From NCBI GenBank assembly GCA_964016985.1, contig OZ024823.1, positions 63,942,514-64,006,513 of the forward strand: a DNA stretch of 64,000 nt, given 5' to 3'. This DNA comes from Anodontia alba (Eukaryota; Mollusca; Bivalvia; Lucinida; Lucinidae). Of this stretch, positions 45,851 through 56,138 are shown piece by piece. Every line of letters begins with the position of its first letter. The stretch's first letter is position 1. Made by a program: the position numbers and the translations under genes. A model generated the notes under the pieces. That model did no database searches. It saw nothing but the letters and a program-made list of their open reading frames with translations, and had not been told where the DNA came from.

Positions 45851-46039
45851 AAAAGAAACTAACATCAGTCAGTGACCTTAGTCACCATACATTGACAATT
45901 AAAACATTTTACAGTGGTCTACAGTACGACACTAAAACTGATCTTGTCACTAAAACTGAATAGTTCGGGCCACGAAAAAATCTCCCTCATAAAAATTGCA
46001 GATCTCCCACTTTTTGTCCCAGAAAATATCACATGTATG

Positions 46040-46150
46040 TCTCAAAGGAGGCTACTGCTAAAGAAAATAATTTGCTCCCCCCCCCCCCCCCCCCCCACTC
46101 ACCCCAGGGAGCAATTCTTTTCTTTAATAGTACCTCCTTTGGTGAGGAAT
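46040..46150. repeat. Foldback repeat FB, copy 2
   Basis: GGAGGCTACTGCTAAAGAAA and its inverted partner TTTCTTTAATAGTACCTCC flank a poly-C run (46078-46096). It is similar in layout to 14312-14465 and 60105-60265. Confidence 0.55.
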
Positions 46151-46553
46151 CATACCAGAGAAGTGAGGACTTTTCTGCTGGAGTGGTCACCCTTTGAAAA
46201 GGAAGACAAAAACTTTGAGCTTAGAGTGCTTGCTCTTTGATGGCAGCATTCTAATGTTTTATAATTATTTTTCAGAGAAAACAAGGCAACCTTTTCTCTC
46301 AACTTCTTCATTTGTCATATTAATGACTTAAACAGTTGGAATAAAGTCCTGAATGCATAAGGTGTTTTCAAAATTTTATTCTGAATTGATTGTTAAATAT
46401 TCTGTTGGTTTGAATGTTTTTTTTTGTTTTTTTCAACAAGGTATATCAACCCAATGTTTTATGGTGATCTAATTTATAGGAAGATTGATGAGAAGTCTAG
46501 CTTTTTGGAACAAGTAAAAAGAATGTTAGCCATTATAAAAGAACAGGATAGCA

Positions 46554-46721
46554 TTAATTATGAATTGATTTTTGATGCTTTTTGTTTCATGGAACGATGA
46601 ATGAAAAAAACTGAAGGATGCTATGCATGATGCCCATTCATGCACAATAGCATCCTTCCTTTTTCCATTCATGGCTCAATGAAACAAAAAAATAAAAAAT
46701 CAATTCTTATAATTAATTTTC
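46554..46721. repeat. ~168-bp foldback MITE
   Basis: AATTATGAATTGATTTTT is matched by AAAAATCAATTCTTATAATT, with further pairing inward (GTTTCAT/ATGAAAC, GAAGGATGCTAT/ATAGCATCCTTC) around a short loop ATGCCCATTCAT. It carries no ORF. Confidence 0.7.
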
Positions 46722-46964
46722 TGTTTAAAATTTTTATAAATTCGCTTTTGGAAATGATCAAAGCATAGTATTTTGCCTTTTAAGTGGCTGGTCGATGCAC
46801 ACAAGAAGTAATTAGGTTCAGGTTTTTACCTGCCGGAAGAAGCCATGACAGTGACAGACAATAAAACACATCCTTTAAGACCTTTCAGTTTGCTTAGACT
46901 GACAGGAGATTAAAATTATAGTGGGAGAATTAGAAACAAAAAATGTTCCAAGATAAGTTATTTT

Positions 46965-48590
46965 TAGCTCACCTGAACTATGCTCAGAATGAGCTATAGT
47001 GTAGTGATCACTTTTCGTCCGTAGTCCGTGCGTCCATGCATCCATCCTTTAACATTTTCAAATGACTTCTCTGAATCGGCTGAGCCAGTTTTGCTCAAAT
47101 TTCATATGGAGCCTCCTTAGATTGGGGGAACGAAAGATTGCTAAAATGGTCACGGTCCGTTGACCAAGATGGCTGCCATGCCCATATATGGTAAAAGCCT
47201 TTAAAAATCTTCTCCTTCATAACCGAGGATGCCTTGGGGCTGAATCTTTGCACAAATCATTGGGGACGAGAGGTTTACCAAAGTTGCTAAAATAATTGTT
47301 GTACATTGACGTTTGATCTTTTTACGGCAAGATCAAGTTTGCTTCCCTATGCATTTGTATGGGCTTCTCCTCTGAAGCCTCTGGGCCAGTGTTGCTCAAA
47401 TTTTATGTGGAGCCTCCTTAGGTTGGGGGAATGAAAAATTGTTAAAATGGTTGCAGTCCATTGACCAAGATGGCCGCCATGTCCATATATGGTAAAAAAA
47501 CTTTAAAAATCTTCTTCTCCAGAACTGAGGATGCCTTTGGGCTGAATCTTAGCACAAATAATCAGGGACAAGAGGTCTACCAAAGTTGCTAATTGTTGTA
47601 CATTGACATTTGACCTTTTTTACGGTGAGGTCAAGTTTGCTTCCCTTTGCATTTATATGGGCACCATACATTTGTATGGGAAAAATGTTGAGGATTGACT
47701 TCTCCTCTGAAGCCTCTGGGTCAATGTTGCTCAAATTTTATGTGGAGCCGCCTTAGGTTGGGGGAACGAAAGATTGTTAAAATGGTCATGGTCCACTGAC
47801 CAAGATGGCCGCCATGCCCATATATGGTAAAAACCTTTAAAAATCTTTTTCTCCAGAACAGAGGATGCCTTTGTGCTGACTCTTTGCACAAGTCATCAGG
47901 GATGGGAGGTCTACCAAAGTTGCTAAAATGATGGTCGTATGTTGGCGTTTGACCTTTTTACGGCGAGGTCAAGTTTGCTTCCGTATGCATTTGTATGGGC
48001 CCCATACATTTGTATGGAAAAAATGTTGATAGTTTCAAATGACTTCTCCTCTGAAGCCTCTGGGCCAATGTTGCTCAAATTTCATGTGGAGCCTCCGGGC
48101 AGGAGAACGAAAGATTGCTAAATGGTCATGATCCATTGACCAAGATGGCTGCCATGCCCATATATGGTAAAAACCTTTAAAAAGGTAGATGACCCGATTA
48201 ACTTCTAAAAAAAATTGATTTTTTTTTTTACTTATGGCCCTTTGAAAATTTCAGCATTTTAAGCTTGTAAGCAAGATATCTCAAAAACTGTTACCAGGTC
48301 AAATCAAAGGAAAATATTGTTAACACTCTACAAATCACATTTTTCAAGCAATCATCATGAATCTTGCTCAAAGTGTTTGTCTTGATGATTTCTGGGTCAG
48401 GTTGGAAACTATGTCACTAGGGGTCAAAAACTAGGTCACCAGGCTCAATCAAAGGAAAACCTTGTTAACACTCTAGAGGTAACATTTTTGAAGTTATCAT
48501 CATGAATATTGCTCAAAATATTTGTCTTGATGATTTCTAGGTCAAGTTTGAAACTGGGCTACTTGGGGTCAAAAACTAGGTGATTTAATT
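46965..48590 (+). mobile_element. D6: chimeric element, D head with F- and A-type segments
   Basis: A D head (TGAAC-TAT-GCTCA, one arm mutated) and three D units run to about 48180. An F-like stretch follows (48184-48292, 'GATGACCCGATTAACTT' and 'GCAAGATATCTCAAAAACTG'), then two A-like units from 48293 (GTTAACACTCTAC). It ends abruptly near 48585 without a recognisable tail. The three families join without intervening sequence. Confidence 0.7.
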
Positions 48591-48647
48591 TTTGTTTTTG
48601 TGATAACGCGGTTTGAGTTAGGAAGCTTCTGTGTGAACCTAACAGCT

Positions 48648-48678
<31 letters not shown>

Positions 48679-50394
48679 GTGAGGTATTGTGATCACTCAC
48701 CGTCCGTCGTCATCGTCGTTGTCGGCGGCGGCGGCGTCGTCGTCCGTCCGTCCACAGTCTTTAAACAACATCTCCTCCTAAACCACTGATTGGAATTTCA
48801 CCAAACTTCACAGGAATGATCCTTGGTTGGTCCTCTTTCAAAGTTGTTCAAATGGTTCCGGTCCATTGCATATCTAGGTCACAGGAGCTAAAAATTTATT
48901 TTTTAACTAAAAACTTAAAAAATCTTCTTGTCAGAAACCACTGGACCGATTTCCATATAACTGTGCAGAAATGTTCCTTTGGTGACCCTCTACCAAGATT
49001 GTTCAAGCCATTTGGATTCGTCAAAAAACATAGCCGCCAGGGAGTGGGGCTTATTTTCCCTATATAATCTATATAGAAAACTTTAAAAATCTTCTTGTCA
49101 GAAACCACTGGACCGATTTCAGTATAATTTTGCAGAAATGTTCCTTTGGTGATCCTCTACCGAGATTGTTCAAGCCATTTGGATTCGTCAAAAAACATGG
49201 CCGCCAGGAGGCGGGGCTTATTTTCCCTATATATCTATATAGAAAACTTAAAAAATCTTCTTGTCAGAAACCACTGGACCGATTTCCATATACTTTTGCA
49301 GAAATGTTCCTTTGGTGATCCTCTACCAAGGTCGTTCAAGCCATTTGAATTCGTCAAAAAACATGGCCACCAGGGGGCAGGGCTTATTTTCCCTATATAT
49401 CTATATAGAAAACTTTAAAAATCTTCTTGTCAGAAACCACTGGACCTATTTCCATATAATTTTGCAGGAATGTTCCTTTGGTGATCCTCTACCAAGATTG
49501 TTCAAGCCATTTGGATTCGTAAAAAAACATGGCCGCCAGGGGGCAGGGCTTATTTTCCCTATATATCTATATAGAAAACTTTAAAAATCTTCTTGTCAGA
49601 AACCACTGGACCGATTTCAATATAATTTTGCAGAAATGTTCCTTTGGTGATTCTCTAATAAGATTGTTCAAGCCATTTGGATTCGTCAAAAAACATGGCC
49701 GCCAGGGGGCGGGGCTTATTTTCCCTATATATCTATATAGAAAACTTTAAAAATCTTCTTGTCAGAAACCACTGCACCGATTTCCATATACTTTTGCAGA
49801 AATGTTCCTTTGGTGATCCTCTACCAAGGTTGTTCAAGCCATTTGGATTCGTCAAAAAACATGGCCGCCAGGGGACGGGGCTTATTTTCCCTATATATCT
49901 ATATAGAAAACTTAAAAAATCTTCTTGTCAGAAACCACCAGACCGATTTCAGTATAATTTTGCAGAAATGTTCCTTTGGTGATTCTCTACCAAGATTGTT
50001 CAAGCCATTTGGATTTGTCAAAAAACATGGCCGCCAGGGGGCGGGGCTTATTTTCCCTATATATCTATATAGAAAACTTAAAAAATCTTCTTGTCAGAAA
50101 CCACTGGACCGATTTCCATATAATTTTGTAGAAATGTTCCTTTGGTGACTCTTTACCAAGACTGTTCAAGCCATTTGGATTTGTCAGAAAACATGGCCGC
50201 CAGGGGGCGGGGCTCATTTTCCCTATATATCTATATAGAAAACTTAAAAAATCTTCTTGTCTGAAACCACTGGACCAATTGCTATATAATTTTGCAGAAA
50301 TATTCCTTTGGTGATTCTGTACCAAGACTGTTCAAGCCATTTGTCAGAAAACATGGCCGCCAGGGGGCGGGGCTCATTTTCCCTATATATCTAT

Positions 50395-50980
50395 TGTTAC
50401 GAGCCAGGCGTAACGAGAAAGAAATGAAAGTGAAACCAGCAACAAGCTTTAAATTATTAACAATATTTATTCACAAAAAAATAAGATAAGATTCAAAACA
50501 AAAGAATGTAAGTGAACAGTACCTTTCAAGTTTATGTCACAAAGTCCCTCTGAAATAATCCATGAGAATTTATAAAACAAATCCTTTGAATATCAGTTTC
50601 TGATCCCACAATTTAAAGTTCCTGAATTCAGAATTTAAGTCCAGAATGAATAAAATAGTAAGTAATCCAGTATAGAATAATTTCCAGTGAAAGTATACAA
50701 AGATGCCCAGATGAAAATCTGTTCTCCTTATATAATATCAAAGAAGGTTCTAGAAAAAGAATTTACTACAAGCATCATAATTTCCAGTTCCAATCAAGAA
50801 ACTTCTAAATCTTCCATGACATTCCAAAAAGAACTCAGTCCAGAATCAAGGACGTAAACATCATGTTATTGTAAACATGCTGTTCTAGAAAGTTATTTTT
50901 GGAAACATAGTAAATAAAGCTATTTATGGAAACATAGTAAACATGTTGTTTAAAGCAATTGAACACCCTGTTATATAACA
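50395..50980 (-). repeat. 3' LTR of the Gmr1-type element
   Basis: It runs from TGTTACGAGCC to GTTATATAACA. On the minus strand it has TATATAAGG (near 50729-50737) as a TATA-like box and AATAAA (50466-50471) as a polyadenylation signal. It differs from the other LTR at about three places, including a 2-bp indel. Confidence 0.9.
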
Positions 50981-50992
50981 CTTCCCCTCTTC
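50981..50992 (-). other. Polypurine tract
   Basis: On the sense strand GAAGAGGGGAAG lies immediately before the 3' LTR. It is the expected primer for plus-strand DNA synthesis. Confidence 0.8.
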
Positions 50993-51116
50993 AGGGAAAA
51001 GAAAGATTTATGTAATAAAGCTTTCTTTTGCCATAAAATTATCATAAAATAAAATACTGATAAAGGCAATTATTATCTTATATACAGCAAGTTACAGGAC
51101 ACCACAGATCAAGACA

Positions 51117-52346
51117 TCATGCTCTGGACAAGGCATCAGGAATAATATTATCTTTTCCCCTGATATGCCTGATGTCAAGATTGTATTCCTGTAACAACAG
51201 GCTCCATCTGAGCAACCTCTGATTCTTGTTTTTCATCTTATGGATGAAAGTCAGTGGATTGTGATCACTGAAAACAACAATAGGTGAGGACGAAGAAGTC
51301 AGATAAACTTCAAAATGTTGAAGAGCAAGAATGAGAGACAAACATTCTTTCTCTACTGTAGAATAATTCTTTTGATGTTTGTTAAACTTTTTGGAAAAGT
51401 AACAAACTGGATGATCCACACCATTGTCATCCTCTTGCAGTAATACACCACCTGCACCAACATCACTCGCATCTACTGCTAACTTGAATTCTTTATTAAA
51501 ATTTGGTGCCAAGAGAACTGGCTCACTTCTCAGTATGGCTTTCAGTTTATCAAAGGCATTCTGACAATCACTGGTCCACTTAAACCTCATTCTTTTACTA
51601 AGTAAATTAGTCAGTGGCTCAGCAATGACAGAAAAATTATTACAGAATTTTCTGTAATTACCGGCCATACCAAGAAACCTCATCAGTTGTCTTTTGCATG
51701 TGGGCACCGGAAAATTTGAAATAGCTTCAACTTTAGCCTCTATAGGTTTAACCTGACCATGACCCACAACATGTCCTAGAAATGTTAAAGTTGCATGACA
51801 GAATTCACTTTTAGCAAGGTTTATTGTCAATTTTGCTTCACTTAGTTTATCAAAGAATGCTTTGATAGTTCCAAGATGGTGATTCCATTCATCACTGTAT
51901 ATGATGGCGTCATCGATGTAAGCATCGCAATGCTCGATTCCAGCTATTATGGTGTTGATTAAGCGTTGAAATGTTGCTGGAGAGTTTTTCATTCCGAAAG
52001 GCATTACTTTATAGTGATACAATCCGTCAGGAGTAACAAATGCTGAGATCTCTTTAGCTCTTTCTGTGAGAGGAATTTGCCAAAATCCTTTCAGAAGATC
52101 AAATTTAGTTATATATTTTGAATTTCCAATTTTGTCAATACAATCATCCATTCTTGGGATGGGAAAAGTATCTGTTTTACTCAAATTATTGACCTTCCTG
52201 TAATCGGTGCACATCCGATATGTTCCATCAGGTTTTGGCACAAGAATGCAAGGTGAACTCCATTCACTTTGACTTGGTTCAATGAAATCATTGTCCAGCA
52301 AATACTGAATTTCCTCCTTAAGATATTTTTGTTTTGTTGGATTCAT
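51117..52346 (-). CDS. Gmr1-type element: reverse transcriptase and RNase H (after stop)
   Basis: 409 residues in the same frame as the upstream ORF, separated from it by one TAA at 52359-52361. The RT begins with KEEIQYLLDNDFIEPSQSEW. Catalytic regions are TKFDLLKGFWQIPL, MPFGMKNSPATFQRL and the YIDD box at residues 143-146. RNase H starts at AVDASDVGAGG (D292), with VEKECLSLILAL and FSDHNPL following, and ends RHIRGKDNIIPDALSRA. All expected catalytic acids are visible. The annotated Met is only the first after the stop. Expression would need stop suppression, internal initiation or help from another copy. Confidence 0.9.
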   Translation of the reverse strand: MNPTKQKYLKEEIQYLLDNDFIEPSQSEWSSPCILVPKPDGTYRMCTDYRKVNNLSKTDTFPIPRMDDCIDKIGNSKYITKFDLLKGFWQIPLTERAKEISAFVTPDGLYHYKVMPFGMKNSPATFQRLINTIIAGIEHCDAYIDDAIIYSDEWNHHLGTIKAFFDKLSEAKLTINLAKSEFCHATLTFLGHVVGHGQVKPIEAKVEAISNFPVPTCKRQLMRFLGMAGNYRKFCNNFSVIAEPLTNLLSKRMRFKWTSDCQNAFDKLKAILRSEPVLLAPNFNKEFKLAVDASDVGAGGVLLQEDDNGVDHPVCYFSKKFNKHQKNYSTVEKECLSLILALQHFEVYLTSSSSPIVVFSDHNPLTFIHKMKNKNQRLLRWSLLLQEYNLDIRHIRGKDNIIPDALSRA

Positions 52347-52358
52347 TCTATATGGATG

Positions 52359-55300
52359 TTATTTGACAGGTTGTGAGTCCTCAACATTCACATCATGATA
52401 AATTTTGTCAGTCCTTGTAGGAATGTCCGGAAATAAGTGTTCATACTGATAAATTAACTGTTTCAGTTCCTTTCTTTGGACTGGATCTAGGTGTGAAAGT
52501 TTCTGGTCGAGATCCTTTAGAATGTCAGAATTCTGGAGTTTTGATGAAGCAGGATCAGATTTGATGAAGTTCATGTCTTCAGAGTTCATTTCACTTTGTT
52601 CCTGAGGGACTGAACTAACAACACTAATTGGTGTAACAGAAGAGCTATCTCTATCTATGTATTGTTTAAGCATATTAACATGACATAACTGTTTTTGTTT
52701 GCGTCTCCCAGGAGTGTTAACAATGTAATTTACATCACTAATCTGTTTATCTACAGTGTAAGGGCCATAATACCTGGCTTGCAATGGTTTGCCAGGAATA
52801 GGCAAAAGAGCAAGTACCCTGTCTCCAGGCATGAATTTTCTTTCTTTTGCATTTTCATCGTACCAACGTTTCATTTTCCTTTGTGCTGACTTAAGATTGG
52901 TCCGAGCAGCCTCACAAGCTCTAGACAGTCTGTCTTTAAAATCTGATACATACTGAAGTAAGTTCAGAGAACTGTCATCAACTGAGAGAAATTTTTCTTT
53001 CAAAAGTTTCAAAGGTCCACGCACAGTGTGGCCAAATACCAGCTCAAATGGACTGAAACCAAGAGATTCCTGAACAGATTCTCTAACAGCAAACAACAAC
53101 AAATGAATGCCTTCATCCCAATCTTTTTCAGTGTCAAAGCAGTATGATCTGATCATATTTTTCAGTGTCTGATGAAATCTTTCAAGGGCACCTTGACTTT
53201 CAGGATGGTAAGGTGACGATTTATACTGAGTAATGCCCAACTCATGCATGACCTGCTGAAAAATTCCAGACATGAAATTTGAGCCCTGATCCGACTGAAC
53301 AGACTTTGGGAGACCTACAAATGTAAAAAACTTTACCAAAGCCTTAACAATGTTCTTAGTTTTAATATTCCTAAGTGGAATGGCTTCTGGGAAACGTGTA
53401 GAAGCACACATTATAGTGAGAAGATATTCATTACCTGACTTTGTTTTGGGCAAGGGACCAACACAGTCAATAATTATTCTGCTAAAAGGTTCATCAAAAG
53501 CAGGTATGGGCTGTAAATGAGCTTTTGGTATTGTCTGGTTGGGTTTTCCTACCATCTGACAAGTATGGCAAGATTTACAAAACTGAGAAACGTCAGATTT
53601 TAACCCTGGCCAGTAAAAATGGTTAAGAATTTTGTGATAGGTCTTGTTTACACCTAAATGACCTGACATGGGAGTCTCATGGGCCAAGTTCAAAATTTCA
53701 GGGCGATAAACCCTTGGAACCACTATTTGGTGGTTAACAGTCCACTCGTCTTCTGCTGAGACATCAGGAGGACGCCATTTTCTCATTAAAATGTCATTTT
53801 TGACATAAAAACAGACTGGGACTTGATCTATTTCTTTCTCATCTAAAGCCCTTTCAAGCAAAGGCAAAATTTCAGGATCATTATGCTGTTCCTTACAAAG
53901 TTGTGACCTTGACACCAAGTCATGACCTTGACCTTGGTCATTTAATACTGAAGAGTAATGACTGGACTCTGACTTGTCACTTAAGTCTGTCTGCTTGCCA
54001 GACAGGCTGGGTGAAAGAGAATTTATAATCTCGTCTGTAAAAGACTGACCCAAAAAGGTATCAGTTAAATCAATTTCCCCATCATTCTGTTTTGCTTTCT
54101 TTGCCATGGCCCTTGTAACAGCACAAGATGGGTACAGATCAGGGATTTCCTGTTCAATGGGATCAGGTGGCTGATCAAGACAAGGTATAGTAGTCAAAAG
54201 TGGATTTACCACAACCTTATCTCCTGCTAAGTCATTGCCTAACAGTAAGTGAACACCTTTAAAAGGTAAAGAAGGTCGAATACCGACAGCCACTAAACCA
54301 GTTACCAAGTCTGAGGATAAATAAATGTTATGAAGAGGAACATTAACAAATCCACACTCTACACCCTGAATAAGGACACTTGTCCCAGAAGAAGTCTTCT
54401 CAGAAAAAGGCAGAGTATCTGCTAAAATAAGGGATTGAGAAGCTCCGGTATCTCGTAAGATTTTAATTGGGGTAGATTGGGCATAGTCACTATTTAGTGA
54501 CACAAAACCATCTGATAAGAATGGTTCATAAATCTCCATAACAGAATCAGTCTCAGGCCTTTTGGTCTGGATAGGATCTTCCTCCTTAACACATGACTGT
54601 GGTTTTGACCGTAAAGAGGTGAGGCCTGTAGGTTTAAGCCCCTCTTGTTTTTCTTTCTTTCTTTTCAAATGTAAACATTCAGATATAATATGACCTGTCC
54701 TTTTGCAATAATTGCAAATTGGTTGAGATAAGGGATTTTGATCTTTATTTTCACCAGAAGGTTTGGGTTTGGGAGTAAATGTTTGGCTATAATTGCCAGA
54801 TGGATTACTGGGACTATGTTTGGATCCTGACTGTGGGAAAAATGGTCTTCTAGAGGGATTTGACTTATTAATAAAGGAAACTTTATGTGTTAAAGCATAA
54901 TCGTCTGCAAGTCTAGCTGCAGCTTCCAAAGTTTCAACCTGTTTCTCATCTAAAAAGGACTTAATGTCTGAATTTATGCACCTTTTGAACTCTTCTACAA
55001 GCATGAGCTGCCTAAGTTTTTCATGATCAGAGTCAATTTTCTTCGAAGAGCACCACCTATCAAATAACTGTTCTTTAGTTCTAGCAAATTCTACATGGGT
55101 CTGCTCATTTTCTTTCTTACTGTTCCTAAATTTTTGCCTGTAAGCCTCAGGGACCAACTCATAAGCCTTAAGAATTAATTCCTTTACAGTATCATAACTG
55201 GAGCTCTGCTCGACAGTCAGCTGAGTATAAATTTCTCGAGCCTTCCCAATTATAACACTTTGCAAAAGCAAGGTCCAATGCTCCTTTGGCCACTTTAAAT

Positions 55301-55829
55301 TTTCTGCTACTTTTTCAAAATGAAGAAAATATTTGTCAACCTCTTTTTCCTGAAATGGAGGAACTAATCTAATGTGTTTGGTAACATCAAAATGAGAGCC
55401 AGACTCTAAAGGTTGCCGTTTTACTGTCATATTTTGCATTTCTAGTTCTTTCATTCTTAAATTAAATTGTCTCTCTCTTTCTTTTTCTTCCATTTCCATT
55501 CTTTCTTTCTGCATTTGTCTTTCTTGTTCAATTTTAAGTTTTTCCTGCTCTAATCTTAATTTTTCTAACTCAATTTGCTTCTGAATTTCAAGTTCTCGCA
55601 TTTGCAAACCTGTATGTGTAATGAGAACAAGAGACAAAGCAGAAGAATCTAGTAATTCCTTATCAACCAAAAATTGGACCAAAACATTTTTTATTTCCTG
55701 TTTTAACATGGACTTGTTGACGTTAGTCAATTCATAGTGAGCAGCAATATCCAACAAATCTGACTTTTTGGCCAAATTTAACAGCTCCTGCGAAGGCGCA
55801 GCAATAAAAGCTTGAAGGTCAAATGACAT
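52359..55829 (-). CDS. Gmr1-type element: gag, protease and integrase polyprotein
   Basis: 1156 residues. Residues ~70-135 are a Glu/Lys/Arg-rich coiled coil. ~155-300 form the capsid-like region (LVPPFQEKEVDKYFLHFEKV; RCINSDIKSFL), the gag part to which vertebrate SCAN domains have been related. A CCHC knuckle is at C372-C385 (CNYCKRTGHIISEC). The retropepsin motif is DTGAS at D460. The integrase HHCC zinc region starts near H717 (HETPMSGH...CKSCHTC). The integrase triad is D788 (IIIDCVGP), D847 (SDQGSNF) and E883 (ALERFH), a D,D35E arrangement. The ORF continues past the integrase and ends just before RT, where a TAA interrupts the frame. No other break is visible. Confidence 0.92.
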   Translation of the reverse strand: MSFDLQAFIAAPSQELLNLAKKSDLLDIAAHYELTNVNKSMLKQEIKNVLVQFLVDKELLDSSALSLVLITHTGLQMRELEIQKQIELEKLRLEQEKLKIEQERQMQKERMEMEEKERERQFNLRMKELEMQNMTVKRQPLESGSHFDVTKHIRLVPPFQEKEVDKYFLHFEKVAENLKWPKEHWTLLLQSVIIGKAREIYTQLTVEQSSSYDTVKELILKAYELVPEAYRQKFRNSKKENEQTHVEFARTKEQLFDRWCSSKKIDSDHEKLRQLMLVEEFKRCINSDIKSFLDEKQVETLEAAARLADDYALTHKVSFINKSNPSRRPFFPQSGSKHSPSNPSGNYSQTFTPKPKPSGENKDQNPLSQPICNYCKRTGHIISECLHLKRKKEKQEGLKPTGLTSLRSKPQSCVKEEDPIQTKRPETDSVMEIYEPFLSDGFVSLNSDYAQSTPIKILRDTGASQSLILADTLPFSEKTSSGTSVLIQGVECGFVNVPLHNIYLSSDLVTGLVAVGIRPSLPFKGVHLLLGNDLAGDKVVVNPLLTTIPCLDQPPDPIEQEIPDLYPSCAVTRAMAKKAKQNDGEIDLTDTFLGQSFTDEIINSLSPSLSGKQTDLSDKSESSHYSSVLNDQGQGHDLVSRSQLCKEQHNDPEILPLLERALDEKEIDQVPVCFYVKNDILMRKWRPPDVSAEDEWTVNHQIVVPRVYRPEILNLAHETPMSGHLGVNKTYHKILNHFYWPGLKSDVSQFCKSCHTCQMVGKPNQTIPKAHLQPIPAFDEPFSRIIIDCVGPLPKTKSGNEYLLTIMCASTRFPEAIPLRNIKTKNIVKALVKFFTFVGLPKSVQSDQGSNFMSGIFQQVMHELGITQYKSSPYHPESQGALERFHQTLKNMIRSYCFDTEKDWDEGIHLLLFAVRESVQESLGFSPFELVFGHTVRGPLKLLKEKFLSVDDSSLNLLQYVSDFKDRLSRACEAARTNLKSAQRKMKRWYDENAKERKFMPGDRVLALLPIPGKPLQARYYGPYTVDKQISDVNYIVNTPGRRKQKQLCHVNMLKQYIDRDSSSVTPISVVSSVPQEQSEMNSEDMNFIKSDPASSKLQNSDILKDLDQKLSHLDPVQRKELKQLIYQYEHLFPDIPTRTDKIYHDVNVEDSQPVK

Positions 55830-55890
55830 GATTGCTTTTTGCTGGTTTTATCAAGTAAATTTATCAATCAGAGTTTATTTACTGATATTT

Positions 55891-56100
55891 TTCAAAAGTC
55901 AATACTTGCTTTTTTTTTTTTCTTTTTTTTTTTATTATTATTATATTTTTTGTAAGTCAATACTTGTGTTTTATTAAATAAATTTTTTTTATCTTTACTG
56001 AAATCTTTTACAAGTCAGTACTTGTTTTATAGCAAACAAATATTTTTTTTCTTTAAAAATCAATATTTGTTTTCTTTAAAAAGCTCAAACTTGTTTTAGC
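55891..56100 (-). repeat. Leader repeats of the Gmr1-type element
   Basis: Between the primer site and gag, 'GTCAATACTTG'-like words recur three to four times at 60-70 bp with long T runs (+ strand). It is non-coding leader sequence. Confidence 0.55.
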
Positions 56101-56115
56101 TCAAGAAAATGTTCG

Positions 56116-56133
56116 ATCCCGGACGAGCCCCCA
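56116..56133 (-). other. Primer binding site, tRNA-Pro
   Basis: On the sense strand TGGGGGCTCGTCCGGGAT lies 5 nt after the 5' LTR. All 18 bases complement the 3' end of animal tRNA-Pro, the same site used by murine gammaretroviruses. Confidence 0.9.
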
Positions 56134-56138
56134 ATTTC

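Noticed and set aside
52695..52889. Plus-strand open frame in the LTR element
   Set aside because: Antisense shadow of gag-pol.
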